From the NCBI GenBank assembly GCA_047967505.1, contig CM106538.1: a stretch of 64,000 nt of DNA. One strand, written 5' to 3'. Within the stretch, counting starts at the first letter, position 1, and each line of letters begins with the position of its first letter. Shown here in pieces: positions 33,286 to 46,492 of the stretch. The notes below the pieces were generated by a model. That model searched no databases, was not told where the DNA came from, and worked only from the letters and a program-made list of their open reading frames with translations. Origin of the DNA: Dipteris shenzhenensis (taxonomy: Eukaryota; Polypodiophyta; Polypodiopsida; Gleicheniales). The translations under genes and the position numbers were made by a program.

Positions 33286-34310
33286 TGTGTTCGCAACAAG
33301 ATGCACAAAAGGAACCTTAAGAGTCAAATACTAGGTAAGGTAAGCAATCTCTATCGTCTCATCATAACCCAAACATGCCCAGTGGTTTTCAAGACAATTT
33401 GAGCATCGTAGCATGACATTACCTCGATGTTGGGATACCCTGGAAGTTCCCACCAGCATGTGACAAATAAAATTCTTTGCTTTGTACTTTACCCGAGTGC
33501 AATTCACAAGAGGCCGGTTCTGCTTCTGCTCGAGAATTGAACACATTGTCGATCAAAAAGGCCTTCTTCATTGGATAATAGTTCCGAGTTTGCAATCCCT
33601 TCTCTCTCTGTGGCAGCCACATACGCTCACATGAGAAGCTACAAAAACCGGTTTGGGCATCCCCCAAACTCTACAAGTAATCAGAACATAACATTATTCA
33701 TGCGACCTTATCTAGTTGGAACGTGCTGTGGTGAAAGTAGCAGATTGCAGGCCAGATGTCCAAGCAGATCAAGTCTCAAATGCTGCTTGCTGAAGGAAAA
33801 GAACAAAAACTCTTTTTCAGCTTGACAGGATCAGGAGTTTCACCTGCTTGAACCTGTTCTCGGCGGACCGTGCAGGATTGGCGAAAAACTCTTCCCATAA
33901 CTGTATTAAGGAAGGTGCATCATCTGCACGCCGCAGCCAAAAGTTTGAGCCTAGAATTAGTGTCTTTCATTTGCGAAACTTAGCCCTCGGACGTCTTAAA
34001 ACGGTGTAAATGCAGGAAGCTCCCCTATCCTTCGTGTTGGGGAATCGATCAACCGATTGCCCACCTTCGGTTCTGCTGTTTGCGGCCCCATCCTGCGGGC
34101 TTTTTTGCTCCAAACGGCGTGCCTCACATCGTCGTCTTGGAGCACAGGCACCCACTCCGTTTGTTGGGAAACGTGACTCAATGACGCAGAGTCCACTTGA
34201 AACGTCTGCAGCTCTCGGGACTGCTGCTACAACAGGTCTCCTGATCTCTCCTGCTCCTGCTTTCATCATTTCAGGATCATCAGACAAGAAGAGAATCTTG
34301 TGAAGTCATG
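33286..34310. other. Upstream region of the PPR gene, possible 5' exon(s)
   Basis: - strand frames 33419-33667 (82 aa) and 33967-34287 (106 aa, Arg/Ala/Ser-rich, Met-initiated) could hold leader or targeting sequence of the PPR gene. Neither has a recognisable domain, and I cannot define donor sites with confidence. CpG content is higher here than in the surrounding DNA. Confidence 0.3.
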
Positions 34311-36717
34311 CGACATTCAAGCTTGATGGCCTTCTTTGCTCGTCTGATCTGTAGCTCTCCGTGATTTGGAGGCATCATCCAACCAGGAAAGCTCATCTTC
34401 ACATGCTGAGAGGGCTCTTGCGAAAGTGATGCAAGATTCAACTCGTGCAGAACGCCAACAATTGCAGCTATCATCAGCTGTAGCCAACGAGGGATAGAAA
34501 GAACGAACCCAAACATGGGCAACGACCAAAAAAACATCATCTTGGATTTGGGCACTCGAACACCAGCCATTACCCATCACATTGCATCTCTCCTTTGGAA
34601 CAAAATCGAAGTAAATCCATCGTCATATCTACAGAGGATTTATTCAAACACTCCTCAGGCCGGGTGGCAAAGAATCAAAGACAAATTTGAGAAAGCCCCC
34701 TCATCTCATCGTCTTGAGGCTCATGCACGCAAATGCTCAGCCAGCATTGCGAACAGTTTCTGCCAATCGGAAAGAAGGTCGCAGTTTGTACACCAATCGC
34801 AGGGCTCGAGCATTGGAATGCTGGGCTAGCGTTGGCAAAATCGACGAAGCCAAGCCACCGGTCCAATACCAGGGAAATGTTGGGTGTAGCATTTTGGGGC
34901 CATCGGGATGCAAATCCTCGATGTCATTGGGGCCCTTCTAACCCCAGAGGCATGGCAGCTCAGGGGGTTTGGGCGCTCTCTCACTGTGAGTCACTGCCTG
35001 CATTTACTAGTTGCATGTCAACGTGGGTCACAGGCGTTGTGCCCCTCGTAGTTGGCCCTATGTGTGAGAGCGAAAAAAAAAGCACCCATCGCCCTCAGGC
35101 CAAATCCCTAAATTTGAAAAGCCTCCCAAATGGGTCTCCAAAAAACTCGAGGAGGTCCGCAGAGACAGGACTCACATTATCTTGAAGATTGCCAGCCAAT
35201 TTACACTTGTCCACATGCTGCCAGATCCAGCAGTAGAGATCGTGATCAGATCTAATAGTAGGGGCTTGACTCATTCCAGAGGTTCGGAGGGCCACTACTC
35301 TGATCAGCCACCACTGAGCGAATCCAAGCTCCCATCAATCTTGGGGTATCTCTCATACACCTGGATGTAGAACCCTCCCAACCCCACTTCGAGCTTGCTC
35401 GTTGGTGCCTAAACATAATCCTCAAGGGCACCCCTGTCCTGCAAAACTGACCCTCATCTACAAGCCTAATCCTAGGAGATGAGAAATGGCACCAAGCCAT
35501 GCCTCTACCTCCGTGGGGAGCCTATACTCCAAGTCCCGAAAGAGCTGATAGGGCAACTGTTTGATTGTGCCCATCCTATGTGAGTCCACAGGAAGGCGGT
35601 ACAATCGTCTAAGCCCATAGGTATTGAGAGGTTGCATTTGAGCTGGACTGTGGTTCACTCCCATCTTCTAATTTTATCTTGTTAGGTCTAGCATAGGCTA
35701 AAAGGAGTTGAGTCTAGCTAGTCTCAATGAGTTTGGGGCCTCGGCCAGGGCGAGAGAGAGTTTGTGTGTCTAAGCATCGAGTCTGTTGCTATGGTTGTTT
35801 GTATCTGAGTAGTTCTACTTATACTATAAACACTAGTGCTTGCATCTCTAGTTCCCATTTAAATTCTTACAACACTTGTATTTCTCTGGACACAATCACT
35901 CATCTCCATACAATTTCACCCACGCAGCACAAACCCCTTTGATAGAACTCGATGTCTAACTCTACACGCTAAGCACTGAGTTTGCACAACAAGTAATTTC
36001 AGGAGTGCAAGAGAGGGCATCTTCTTATGAGGCGTTGTGCACTCACACCACCCACCAAGCACTAGGTACATGGTTCAACCAAGAGTTGAGGGAAAAAGAC
36101 CATCAACAATTGGCAATCTTACAAGGGAATTGACATGCTGAGAGAACAAGTGGGGAATTGAGTGGATTAAGAATAGCAATCTATAGACTGAGTGCACAAA
36201 ACCTTCGAGAGCATAATTCATGCTGACAAGTGACAAGCTAGGTAGTTGCTTGGATTACTATGTTGATATAAAAGATATATCTGAGTGTTCAAAAATGACT
36301 TGCAGTGCTTGAAGACCTATCTGACAAATTGATGTCTAAATAGAGAAGTGCACCCAGCCAACCTTCACGTTACCCCAAGCTTTGATCGATGTCTAACACA
36401 TGCTTGGAGAGACACCAAAGGCATGTAGCCAAGAGATAAGGACAGAGGGGTCTAAAATACACCTTCCCATGATTAGTGGAAGTGGATGCTAGATGGGATT
36501 TGGATAGGGATGTCTATTTAGTGGGTGCTATCGCCCCTTGTATTGTGTGGATCACCTTAGCCTCCTTGTTGATGAGGCTGATAGTCAATACCAAGCTTAT
36601 GTGTTGGCTCCATTCCTCTTGTGTGATCCTCTATTGTCTTCTCTCCCCATCTCCTCCCTCATGAGCAACTTCATCGTTTAAGTAGTTTGAAGTGATATTC
36701 AAATAAAAGTTATAATC
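34311..36717. other. Intergenic or degenerate repeat DNA
   Basis: Several 60-150-aa frames on both strands (for example + 34733-35185, - 35458-35664) overlap each other and carry no family signature. The - strand 35095-35664 gives broken Trp-rich phrases and may be an old retroelement. Nothing can be named. Confidence 0.4.
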
Positions 36718-37568
36718 TAGCTTTTAATTTATTTTTTTAAATGCGGGTTTATATTAATATGAAAGAGTCAAATATATACAGCTTCAAAAAAGTCCTTAAG
36801 ACTTCAAAATCAGGATCTGATCATCTAAGATAGTAACAGTAATAGTAAAACTCTGTTCAGTTGAACCATCAATAACAGAAAATAGAAAACTCCATCTCCT
36901 CTATCTAATTGTGTCCTGCAGCTTTTCTTTGGGGGGCATGTGTGCCACCACTTGAAGAACGATTGTGCCTGGGATTCGAGGGTGGGGGCATGGCTTTATG
37001 ACTTTAGTTTTTGGTCTTGGAGCAGGAGGCTTGACGTCATGTGGCGTGACTTCGTTAACGAACTTTAACAGTAACTCCTACCGGGTCGCTTCTTGAGATA
37101 GGCCTCTTATACACCACTAGGGGAGGGGGAGCCACAAGAGACAAAGGCAAAGAAGGTGTAGCATACACAGGAGAAAGCTAAGGGGTTGTCAGAGCAGTGA
37201 GGGCAGATGATGACAAGGGGGAAGCCGCAAGAGAAGGTGAAGAAGCATGTATTGGAAGCACGAGGAAGGAGAAAGAAGGCACAGGGGGCACAGAATCCTT
37301 GGCTTGTGGAGTTGTTTGGTCGGGTGCAAGTACCAGTTGAGGGGTGGATCCTAACAGCATATAATCTTTTCCCACCTCTTGTTGCATCTGAGCCAAAAGG
37401 ACGGTCTCTTTTTTCACAAACTACTCGTCCTTCTTGCAGCATTCATGGATTTGCAGCTGCAGTTGGAAGATCTTCTCAAGATTTGCTCCTCTTTCCTGTG
37501 GTCATCCATAAATTCATCACAATTTCATTAGTATCAACATGCACATTGCTAAAGACCTTAGAGTATCT

Positions 37569-39410
37569 CTACAACCATGGAGACCATAAAAGGGAATTGC
37601 GCATGGTATTCCAATTGTCCGGTGCTCTTTTTGGCGTGTCTCCCAACAAAAGAAATATATAATTAATCGTGAAAAAACCATAGAGTTTGTGCACATTCTC
37701 CCAAACCTTTCTCGAGAATCTGCAGTTTAGGAACAAGTGGGGAATGCCTTCCTGAGCTCTATTACATCTTTGGCATAACCCATCTCCTTGCCCAATTTTT
37801 AGTGCCCGTTTAGCAGTCCTAACCCCTTTGTGCACGATGAGCCATAAAAGGTAGGCCTACTTCTTTGGGAGATTTCTGTCCCACACTTTCTCGAATCTCT
37901 TTATCCAAGTCCTTTCCGAGTCTTTTTTGTGCCATTTTTGATTTAGTTGAACTATCAGCTCTTCTTGACCTTCCACAAAGATCGGGACAGGAGCAAGTTC
38001 TATCTGACTTGCCCATCTAAATTCTCTAGTAGTAGGAGGAGACCTTCCCCCCATCCATGAGATGGCTTCTCTATTCCAAAGGGCCTGTCTCTCAGAGAGC
38101 AGTTCTAAGTCAAATCTGTTAAGTTTAAATCTGATTCTTAATATATCATTATTTATCCACTTCCTTTGCTCTCTGTCCCAAATATCTCCCCAGACTCGAA
38201 TACCTTTTTTATTAAGGCGCAATGCATTCTTAATTTCACCATCTCATAGAGGAGCATTTGTCCATATGGTGGTTGAGAACCATATTGAGTCCTTGGATGA
38301 GAAAGTACCCATTTTCATAAAGAATCCTTTCCAAATTACAAAGGGTCTCAAAGATTCCCAAGCTAACCACATACCTTTCCATAAGTATGACCCTTTTGCT
38401 ATACAAACTTCCTTGCCATAGAGGGCTGATCCTAACGGAAGGTAATTCCAATGTTTGCATCTGTCTACCTTGACCTTGCTGACATTTTTGAGGATTAAGT
38501 ATGCCCAAATCTTTTTGAGATTCTGCACAGCCTTGAGGATCCATTGAGCCATGAACCTCGCTGTGGATTTCTCCACATCTAAATACCAAGGCCTCCTGTT
38601 GCCTTTGGCATTGTGCATGTTTGCCATTTGACTTTAGGAACCTTGTGATTGACAGCATTCCCTCCCCACAAAAAAGATCTAAATAGACTGTTGATTTGTC
38701 TAAGGAATTTCTTTGTTGGGCACCAACAGGAAATGAAGTAGATGATGGAGGGATATATGTAGTGGTTGAGGAAAATTTTTCTTCTTGCTAGAGTTGGCTG
38801 AAGCCCTTGCCATCTATTCACCTTAATTTTGACCCTGCCAGTCCCATGAGTCCTGCATAGAACACCTGAATCCCATAAGAATTCCCAAAAGTCTGAAAAC
38901 CTCGCCTTTTCTTATCTCTTTACAGGCCTTGTTAGAGAGAAAAAGAGGCGAAGGGCTCTTGGTGCCAAAAATTCATATTTTATCATGATTAACTTTGGAT
39001 CCCAAGGCCATACAAAAGTATTTAGACACTTCAAAGTAGCTCTTACTGACTCTTCATCATTATGTGGGGTTAGATTTGTATCATCTACAAATTGCTGGCA
39101 CATAATCTATTTGTCCCCTTCCACCTGTATTCCCTTTACATTACCTTTGTCCAATTCATCCTTTACCAGCCATCCTAGTGCATTTGCAGCTATAGCAAAG
39201 AGTAGAGGAGCTAACGGGCAACCTTGCCTGATTGATCTTTTGAGCCCAAAGGCTTGTGTTGTTCTGCCATTTACCTTGACTTTACTTCTAGATTGAGACA
39301 GAAGTATTTCTACATAGGAGCTAAATCTAGGGCTAGCTCCCATGTCCTTGAGGGAGGACAATTCCATTCTATCATATGCCTTGTCAAAGTCAATTTTGAC
39401 GAAGCATATG
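37569..39410 (-). pseudogene. LINE ORF2 reverse transcriptase and zf-RVT tail
   Basis: RT landmarks are LLSQSRSKVKVNGR, LKRSIRQGCPLAPLLFAIA and an FVDD catalytic box (QQFVDDTNL) after a TAG (39107-39109) in the same phase. Downstream are WQGLQPTLARRKIFLNHYI and YFISCWCPTKKF. A phase change occurs near 38600. The last third continues in the new phase with KVKVDRCKHWNYLPLGSALY, a TGA near 38244, RVWGDIWDREQRKW, a TAG after LPKK (37857), and the zf-RVT pattern CQRCNRAQEGIPHLFLNC. Confidence 0.88.
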
Positions 39411-39449
39411 TCCTGCTGAGTCTCATTAGCTAGCTCAAGCCCTTCCCAT

Positions 39450-40900
39450 AGAGAGGATAGCTTCTAAGAATGTCTTCCTTGAATGAAACCTTTTTAATCC
39501 TCCCTTATCTAGCATTGCATCTTGTTTTTAAGTCTAAAGGCTAATGCCTCTACAAAGATCTTGTAGCTACCCATCTTGCAAACTCTATAGGATGCCCATC
39601 TTCTCCTGGAGTCTTACCCTTCCCCATTTGATCAACTACTCCTTTCATTTCCTCTAAAGTGAGGTCTCTGTCGAGATAGATACTATCAAATGTGGAAACT
39701 TTTCTTTCTCTTACTTTAGAACATTTCCCTCGAGCTCTAGCCCAGCTCTAGCCTTTTCTATTGTGATGATCTCCTCCTCTCCTAAAAGTTGTTTAAAGTG
39801 TTCTAAGATCACCTCAAGGATTTCACCCGAGTCTTGGATAAGTCTGTTTCCAACTTGAAGAGACTCTAGTGATCCTTTAGCATGCTTTTGAACATATCAT
39901 CATTGACCTTGTCTGCTCTTCCCGCCCACCAATCACAAGTGTATATCTTGGCCTGGCTAGCAGTTATTTTTCCTTCTGCTCTAAGTTTATCTCTTACAAT
40001 CCTCATCTGTCTCTATCCTTGTTCAGTGTTGTCCCTTTCAAGGAGAGCCAGTTGATCTTCAAGATTTTGATTCCTAAGGGTTCTAGCTTTGTTAGCTTTG
40101 CATTTGATTGCTTTTAAAAAGACTCTTGTCGTGTCTATGGCTCTAATCCATTTATTTGTTGCAATAGCTGTCCCAACAAAAGCATTGTTTCAGATTTTAG
40201 CAATCTTATTTATGACATACAGGAGTTGAAAAAAGAAAGGATTGGCTTTAAACCAAGAGCAGCCAATGACCCTGTCTTCCTTTTCCAGGACTATTGAAAT
40301 GGGTTTGTGGTTAAAGAAGGGGAGCATTACCCAAGCTCTACTCTTAACACAAAGCATCTCATCAACAATTCTCTTAGAGCAATAAGCTCTATCCAAGCGC
40401 CCTTTTTTGTGAAGTTGTCCTATCTGATTATTTGTAAGTAAAAGCAGTGTCTTCTAATATGTCAACCAACTCTTCCCTTTCTTTGAAGTGAGTCCAAGCA
40501 TTCAGCTCATGACCTCTTATCACACTGCCTATCCCTTCCGAGCATACACCGAGAAAATTTGACACGAGAGATCAGTGTGAACAAAGTCCCCACCCCCATC
40601 CCGTAGTTGCTAAAAATCGAGATAACTCTCCCTACTCCTTGGGCCAATGATTTGCTACACCTAATACTGCACCTCCTCTTCCTTCATCATGAGCAGTTGT
40701 GAACCACAATCTCTTGTCATCAATCTGTTTTAGATGCCAGAGAAGCTTTGCTCCTCCTACTTTGACTTCTTGGAGAGCTAAGAAGTCGGGGGAGAGTTTA
40801 TTTGTCCTCATCCATCTCTTGAAATCTAGGGGCTTTAAGTCATTGGATAACCCCTAAACATTTACTAAAAGAAACGATTTTATTTTTTGGTTTTGACTCA
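39450..40900 (-). pseudogene. LINE ORF2 endonuclease and RT N-terminal region, fragmented
   Basis: On the - strand, phrases such as PDFLALQEVKVGG, GRGGAVLGV and FKEREELVDILEDTAF (40430-40800) match the apurinic-endonuclease region of plant LINEs. Repeated stops (including TAG after HWPKE, ~40640) break it. The linker 39450-40400 includes RVIGCSWFKANP. Confidence 0.7.
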
Positions 40901-41294
40901 TCATTGGGTAGAAGTTTTATTCCTCAACTTCTTGAAGTTAATCGGGCTCATTTGAGGAGATAGAGCAAATGCTCTAGACAACAACCTTCTCTTTTCTCTT
41001 TCTGCTAAACTCTTCTTGGTTGGGTTATCTAAGTGGGAGCTATTTAACCTTTTTTCAAGCTGAATTGTTATTTTTCCCTTCACTATGGTGAAAGGCTGTT
41101 CCTCTCATGAGATGGCGGCATGTTCGGCTTGCTGTAACTGAGCAAGAATTGAGCCTCAAAATCTTGCATGTTAGGGACAAAATCCTCTTCTCTTGAACTA
41201 TCTTCCATGTTCTCTTCATTGATATGTTCCTCTCTTCCTCTATCTATTTTCCTTTCATCTTTTCTATCTCTATCCGACTCTCTTTGGTCTTGCT

Positions 41295-42257
41295 CTACTT
41301 CTCTTCCTGTGGCGCTAGAGTTAGTTCCTCCACCCTTGTCTTCTCTGGTACCTTCGGATCTTTTTTACCCTCAACTTGTTTTTCCTTTCCACGACTGCTA
41401 TGGGAAGGACAATCTTTTATGAAATATCCACCCAATCCGCAAAAGAAACATGAGTTGGGGATATTCTTGTAGAACACCTTTTGAATAAGTTCAGACCCGT
41501 CTCCATCCAGCAATCGAATGGCATTGGGAGGTTCTGCACACAAATCCATCAACACACAGGCTAGAGGATTTCTTATATGATTGATGAATCTTTCCATCTC
41601 TAATCCTAGAAATTGGCCTAGAGGGAGACATAACGCTTCCAATTGGGGGAAGAGAGACAACATAAGGTATAGAAACTCTACCCAAATGGGTGCTTTGGAA
41701 GGCGGGGGTAAATCATAATTAAATGAAGGGTCCCAGAGTTGGATAGAGAGGGGTTGGTTTTTGATCATCCATGTTCCTTTTTGCTCAACCTCAGTTGCCA
41801 TCTCGGCCTTCTCAAAGAGAAAAACGATATACTAGTTCCTCAGGAAACGAATGCTTGTAACATTCAGACTTCTGCGCGTCCAAAAATTCCTAACCCAACC
41901 CTCTAGAAACATTGCGGGTGGACGAGGGCCATGAATGTATCCGCCGACAATCACACAGGAACACAGCCATTTGGTCATTTCATTGAGTATGCCATTGTGG
42001 ACCTTCACGGTAGGCAGCTTACCTTTGAAAGCGCTTCCAAGGAGTTTCTCAGAAGGTCCGGTGCTGGAGGCATCGCCAAATATTCGTTTGGCCCTTAGTG
42101 TAAGTTTCTCCCTCACAGTTTGCTTTGGGGCTTTGCGGCGCTTTGAAGAGACTCCTTCCTCCACCTTGGACAGCTCCAATGTAGGAGCCTCTCGATAGGT
42201 CCTACATGGACATCCCTGTTTGGGCCTACTGCACTGTATCTTGTCATGGAGCTCCAT
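41295..42257 (-). pseudogene. LINE ORF1 (DUF4283 and CCHC knuckle)
   Basis: ORF1 proteins bind LINE RNA. Two frames (141 and 168 aa) are in the same phase, separated by one TAG (41832-41834; LRN*YIVFLFE). The second has a DUF4283-like part (GTWMIKNQPLSIQLWDPSFN), LGLEMERFINHI, RNPLACVLMDL, and a knuckle CFFCGLGGYFIKDC in which the expected His is Tyr (CX2CX4YX4C). Both the TAG and the Tyr can come from single C-to-T changes. It ends in a Lys/Glu-rich tail at 41295. Confidence 0.85.
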
Positions 42258-42392
42258 TGGTCTGGAGTGTAGTTTTGGTCACTGAGAAAGGTGACACCTT
42301 TGGATTTTTCTATCATTTTTTCTCTAAGAACGACGAGAAGCTGTCGGGGGCAGTTCTAAAGGCGTTAGCAGTTCTGTGATAGCTTTTGATTT

Positions 42393-43565
42393 TAGTTTAA
42401 GCATAGTATTTCTTTAATCAATTTTTTGAACATAGATAACAAGATAGTATTTAGATTTATTTCTTTCATTAAATTTTGAAAGATAGACAACTAGATTTAT
42501 GTCTTTTTATTCATGTGGTTGATCTTTTGTTCTTGGTTGTTGAATGCAAATTTGTATATATAGATAGAAGAGCTTTGCTAAGAAGTACCACATTTTTAAT
42601 ACTTTATCTCCTTTTCAGTCACTATCTTTATCAAGAACTATAGATTCAAATTATTAATACAAAAATTTAAATAATTAGTTCTTTGTCATATAAGTAGTGA
42701 GTCTTTGATTTAATCTTGTTTAGTTGTAGTAGATAGTGTGAAGAAGCAACTGTTTTGCTAAGAGAAAATATTGTTTCTTTGACTTTTTTTACACGTTTGA
42801 TTGTTTTCTTATTGTAAAGTCCTATCATGAATTATGAAATATTCTATCTAAGTTTCGCTTTATGTTTTCAAGGTGGGAATTGAAAAATGAGCAATATCAA
42901 AGTTTGTCACCTTGAATAATATAAAAAATGACAACGATTAATTGGATCCCTCAAGCATACAAAAAGTACAAGTGGGTCCCAATGCAGGCCACTAATAATA
43001 GATGCTATAAAGGTAATAAAAAGCCATAAGACTATTTTTTCAAACTTGATAGTTAGTTTGGGAGAGATGTTTTTTTTCTTATATGGATTTTTGGGAAAGA
43101 AACTACCATGTACTATTCTATGTGTACTCCATAGGGATGAGTTAATGATACTTTATAAGAACTGTATACCCCCACATATTCAAGAGAAAATGGAGGATTA
43201 ATTAAAATAACAACCTCTTATTGATAGGAAATCAAAATCTGTATTTGTTGCCCATTGTTGTGTTGCAGATTGTATTGAGTCCATTATGGAGGTAGTTGAA
43301 ACACATCTCACAAAATTTGTATTATTCTTCATGAACAAAAAGGATGGATTATTAAGAGTCACAATTTTTTTTCTTTCAATTGCCAATTGATATGTTATAC
43401 AATGATGTATATTTCAATGCTTTTGGTATTTAATGAGACTAGAGCTCAGATATTCTAGCTTTGAATCTTATATCTGAGTAAAAAAGTAATTGAATGTATA
43501 GGGCAAGAAGAGAGAGAGATGCTCATTCACTTGCACCAAATTCATATAGACTCAAAGGCTTTTAG
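42393..43565. other. AT-rich intergenic DNA
   Basis: No gene. Poly-T and TTGTT-rich; short frames only. Confidence 0.5.
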
Positions 43566-43577
43566 GCTCTGATACCA
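43566..43577 (-). other. tRNA-iMet-type primer-binding site of a lost LTR element
   Basis: GCTCTGATACCA is the complement of TGGTATCAGAGC, the usual copia primer site, followed by TGTTGTGAAATTG as an LTR edge would be (LTR to the right, internal DNA to the left). No coding domain remains nearby. Confidence 0.6.
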
Positions 43578-44089
43578 TGTTGTGAAATTGACGTGTGGCC
43601 TAAAGGTATAAATAATTTGTGCCACTTTGATGTGATTTTATAGATTTGGATCTATTACAAAAGCATTACTGATATACAATAAATATAGGGTATTGCAAAA
43701 GCAATAAACTATGGACATTAGTGAGTAGGGTTCTTTGCAATGTTAGAGGATGCGAAAGAAAGGCTCAAAGATGAGGAAGCTAACAACAATGCTCTCAGCT
43801 GTATATTTGGTTCCACTAACACAGGTGTCAAGAGGAAACACTTAATGATTTGAAGATCTAAAAAGCTCTTTAGTAAACATATGTTAAATGTTGGCCTACA
43901 ATTCCCATTAGTCGGTGTTCTTTTCTGCTTTTGCAACCTAATTTGCATTCTAGGCATTCAATAAAAGTACTCATTTGTTACTTGTATTTATTAGTATTAA
44001 AGAAGTTTTGTTTTATCTAGCAAAAGAATCCTAGAGTTGCGTTCTTCTGAAATAGGCTAGGGATTTCAACTTTAGGGCAATGCCCTTCG
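43578..44089. other. Possible LTR remnant and AT-rich DNA
   Basis: If the primer site is real, an LTR in - orientation begins at 43578. I cannot find its other end or partner. Confidence 0.35.
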
Positions 44090-44500
44090 TTGGATCATTA
44101 TAGTGCTACATACTTCTTCTTCTATTGCAAACTTCATGTTGAAGTTATTTCGAGCGATCTGGTGTGGTAAGTTTGTAGATGGCTTGGGCGCTTCTCCTTT
44201 TTCATTTGTCTAACATGCAAAAATGCCTTACTTATGTATGCAGTTTGGCAATTAACAAGGGCAATAATCATTTAGAATATTTGGAAATGTCGCAACAATT
44301 TGATCTTTATTCAAGAGAGCTTGTGTTAGAGATTTGCTCTTTGAGGAGACTATAAAGACTTATCACGATCTTTAAGTATTTTGCTAAAAATCTCCTCAGT
44401 CATTAACCAAGCCGTAAGCCTATGTGAACTAGGAAGAAGTTAATCTTATCTTTGTACTCATCTTTTTTTGCTTATTAATAAATACTTTTTTTTTTGTTGA
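44090..44500 (+). mobile_element. LINE 3' end fragment
   Basis: On the + strand, broken phrases AVWQLTRAI and IWKCRNNLIF resemble the C-terminal tail of plant LINE ORF2. TTTGTACTCATC, TTATTAATAAATAC and a T-run (44487-44498) close it, like a LINE 3' UTR. Short and degenerate, hence moderate confidence. Confidence 0.45.
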
Positions 44501-45020
44501 AAAAACAAGAAACAAAGTTATAGAACAGATTCTTTTGTTGGGACTAGTGGGTCTCTCCTAAATCTTTCTTTGCTACAACGAACCTTAGTCCAAGGTCTTG
44601 ACGTACTTCACTTTGAATACATTGTGAAAGACTCTTATGGTTTTACGTGCCCCAAATATGCTTCTTTTACAAGTGTTCATTGTGGCTCTACCTTTTCAAG
44701 AAGCTTCATTTGTCAAATGACAATGTGGACCCATACAAGTTATCTTGCAAGGTGAGTTTAGAAAATCTTGTTGTAAAAGAATATAGGGTGGTCTATAATA
44801 ATTTTGTTCTTCCTAACTAATGTCAACATGCATAGATGTATGGATCAAGCTCATGACCTTGTTTTTAAGGGATTCCTATATGTTTATTGATAATGTCATT
44901 TCCATGCTAAACATAGTTGGTGAATCATTATGATTTGAGATGGTGCTATGTGGTCCAACTTGTCACACAAAGTAAATCAACCTTGGGAAATAGAGATGTG
45001 GATCTGAAGATGTCAACACT
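44501..45020. other. Intergenic DNA
   Basis: No recognisable gene; the 61-aa frame at 44570-44755 has no family feature. Confidence 0.45.
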
Positions 45021-46492
45021 TTTAGTTGATCCATCTTCTTCTTAGCCACCATAAAACTCCAATCAATGGCATGTCACTAATCCCTCTATACAAAGTTTCT
45101 TATGATCCTATCCATTTTCCTCAGTGAAGTATCAAAAAATGGAAATACAGAGATCATGTAAACAGACATGGACATCAATACATGTTTAGCAACAACAATC
45201 TTGCCAGCTAAAGATAATTTAACACTCTCCCAAACTGCAAGCTTATTCTATGTTTTACTCATGCACCAGCTAAATTTATCCTTCAGGCTAACTGCAAAAC
45301 CAACGGAGCACCCCAAGTATCTGATAATTTCATTTGCTCTAATCCATTGGAAAGGAAAGTGTGCAGACTAGCGAGGTAAAGCATCCCATCGCAACCATAC
45401 TATAGTTGTTTTATCTTGGTTGATCTTAGAATATGAGACCACTGAAAACTCCTCAAATACTACCAAAAATTTCTTTATGTTCTCCTCCCTTCCAACAAGA
45501 AGAGTAGCATTATCATCAGCAAAAAATTGCGAGCACAAAGTAGATCCATCTGACAATTCAACCCACTAATGCATTCTTGATTTTGATAGTAGTCCAGATT
45601 GTAGAGTAGAGGCTCAGTGACAATGGAAAAGAGCAAAGGAGCCAGAGGGCATCCTTGCCTTATAGATCTCTTTAGTGAAAAAGAACCTTTCATATAGCCA
45701 TTCAATGACAACCTAGCATAGGCATTAGAGAACAAAACTATTGTCATTGCACAAAATCCTTGCCCAGATCCCAACCTCTTCATGGTAGCAATGACTCCAA
45801 CTAAATCTATCATTTGCTTTTTGGAGATCTAGATTCAGAAGTATAAACTTCTCATTGTGTAGTATAGCATAATCAATAGCAAGAATCACAATCAAGACTG
45901 CATCCTGAATAGTTCTCCCAACTACAAACCCATATTGTTTGGCATGTATGATTTTGCTAAGAATGAACTTTACCCTATTTGGTATTTCTTTTGCCATTCC
46001 TTTGTAGACATAGTTCAACATATTGAGTGGCCTCCAATGCCCAAGCAAAGATCTATTCTGACTTTTGGGGATTAACCTCACAATTACAGTGTTTAAACTT
46101 CTTGGCATTTAGCCCTTCAAAAAGCAGTGATTTATTAGTAGGGTCATATCCTTACCACACACTTGCCAGTAATGTTGGTAAAATTCTATGGGGATCCCAA
46201 CTAGACTAGGGTATTTTCCCACTGGCCATAGAAAAAACCATGCACTTAATCTCGTCCTATGAGAAGGGTCTCTGCAAAAGAGTAGCTTCATGAGGCAAAA
46301 ATCTTATCTGCATTTTGCTAAGGATATCATCCAACCCCAATCTATAGTCTGGCATAACTTGAGGGACTATTACCACTATATCTGATAAGTGCTTCACAAA
46401 CACATTAGCAATCATGTCTTCTTGTAGAACTCTTACTCCTTCCCTATTTATCACTGAGCCTATATCTTCATGTAGTCTCTTTTGTGTGCTGA
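45020..46492 (-). pseudogene. Truncated LINE reverse transcriptase
   Basis: Four broken frames on the - strand read, in order, LHEDIGSVINREGVRVLQEDM (split), GIPIEFYQHYWQVCGKDM, IVRLIPKSQN, WRPLNMLNYVYKGMAKEIPNR, KQYGFVVGRTIQDAV, LNLDLQKANDRF, LKRSIRQGCPLAPLLFSI, FFADDNATLL (catalytic box) and KLSLAGKIVVAKHVL. This is an L1-type RT core without endonuclease or ORF1. Its 5' (right) end abuts the truncated LTR of the next element at ~46492. Confidence 0.88.

Larger units (their letters stand above)
36718..42392 (-). mobile_element. Full-length, inactivated L1-type LINE with target-site duplication
   Basis: The element reads on the - strand from 42379 (5') to ~36731 (3'). Flanks TAGCTTTTAATTT (36718-36730) and TAGCTTTTGATTT (42380-42392) match at 12 of 13 positions, as expected for a target-site duplication. 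The 3' end is A-rich on the - strand (AAAAAAATAAATT). ORF1 (DUF4283 plus zinc knuckle) lies at 41295-42257, endonuclease remnants at ~39500-40900, RT at ~38240-39400, and a zf-RVT tail at 37569-38222. Stops and frameshifts inactivate it. Confidence 0.9.

Noticed and set aside
32159-33308. Alternative minus-strand frame with His/Thr repeat at 33126-33308 as the PPR start
   Set aside because: It is out of phase with the PPR frame and is created by the CA repeat.
38062-38421. 119-aa plus-strand frame
   Set aside because: Antisense of LINE ORF2; the opposite strand carries family motifs.
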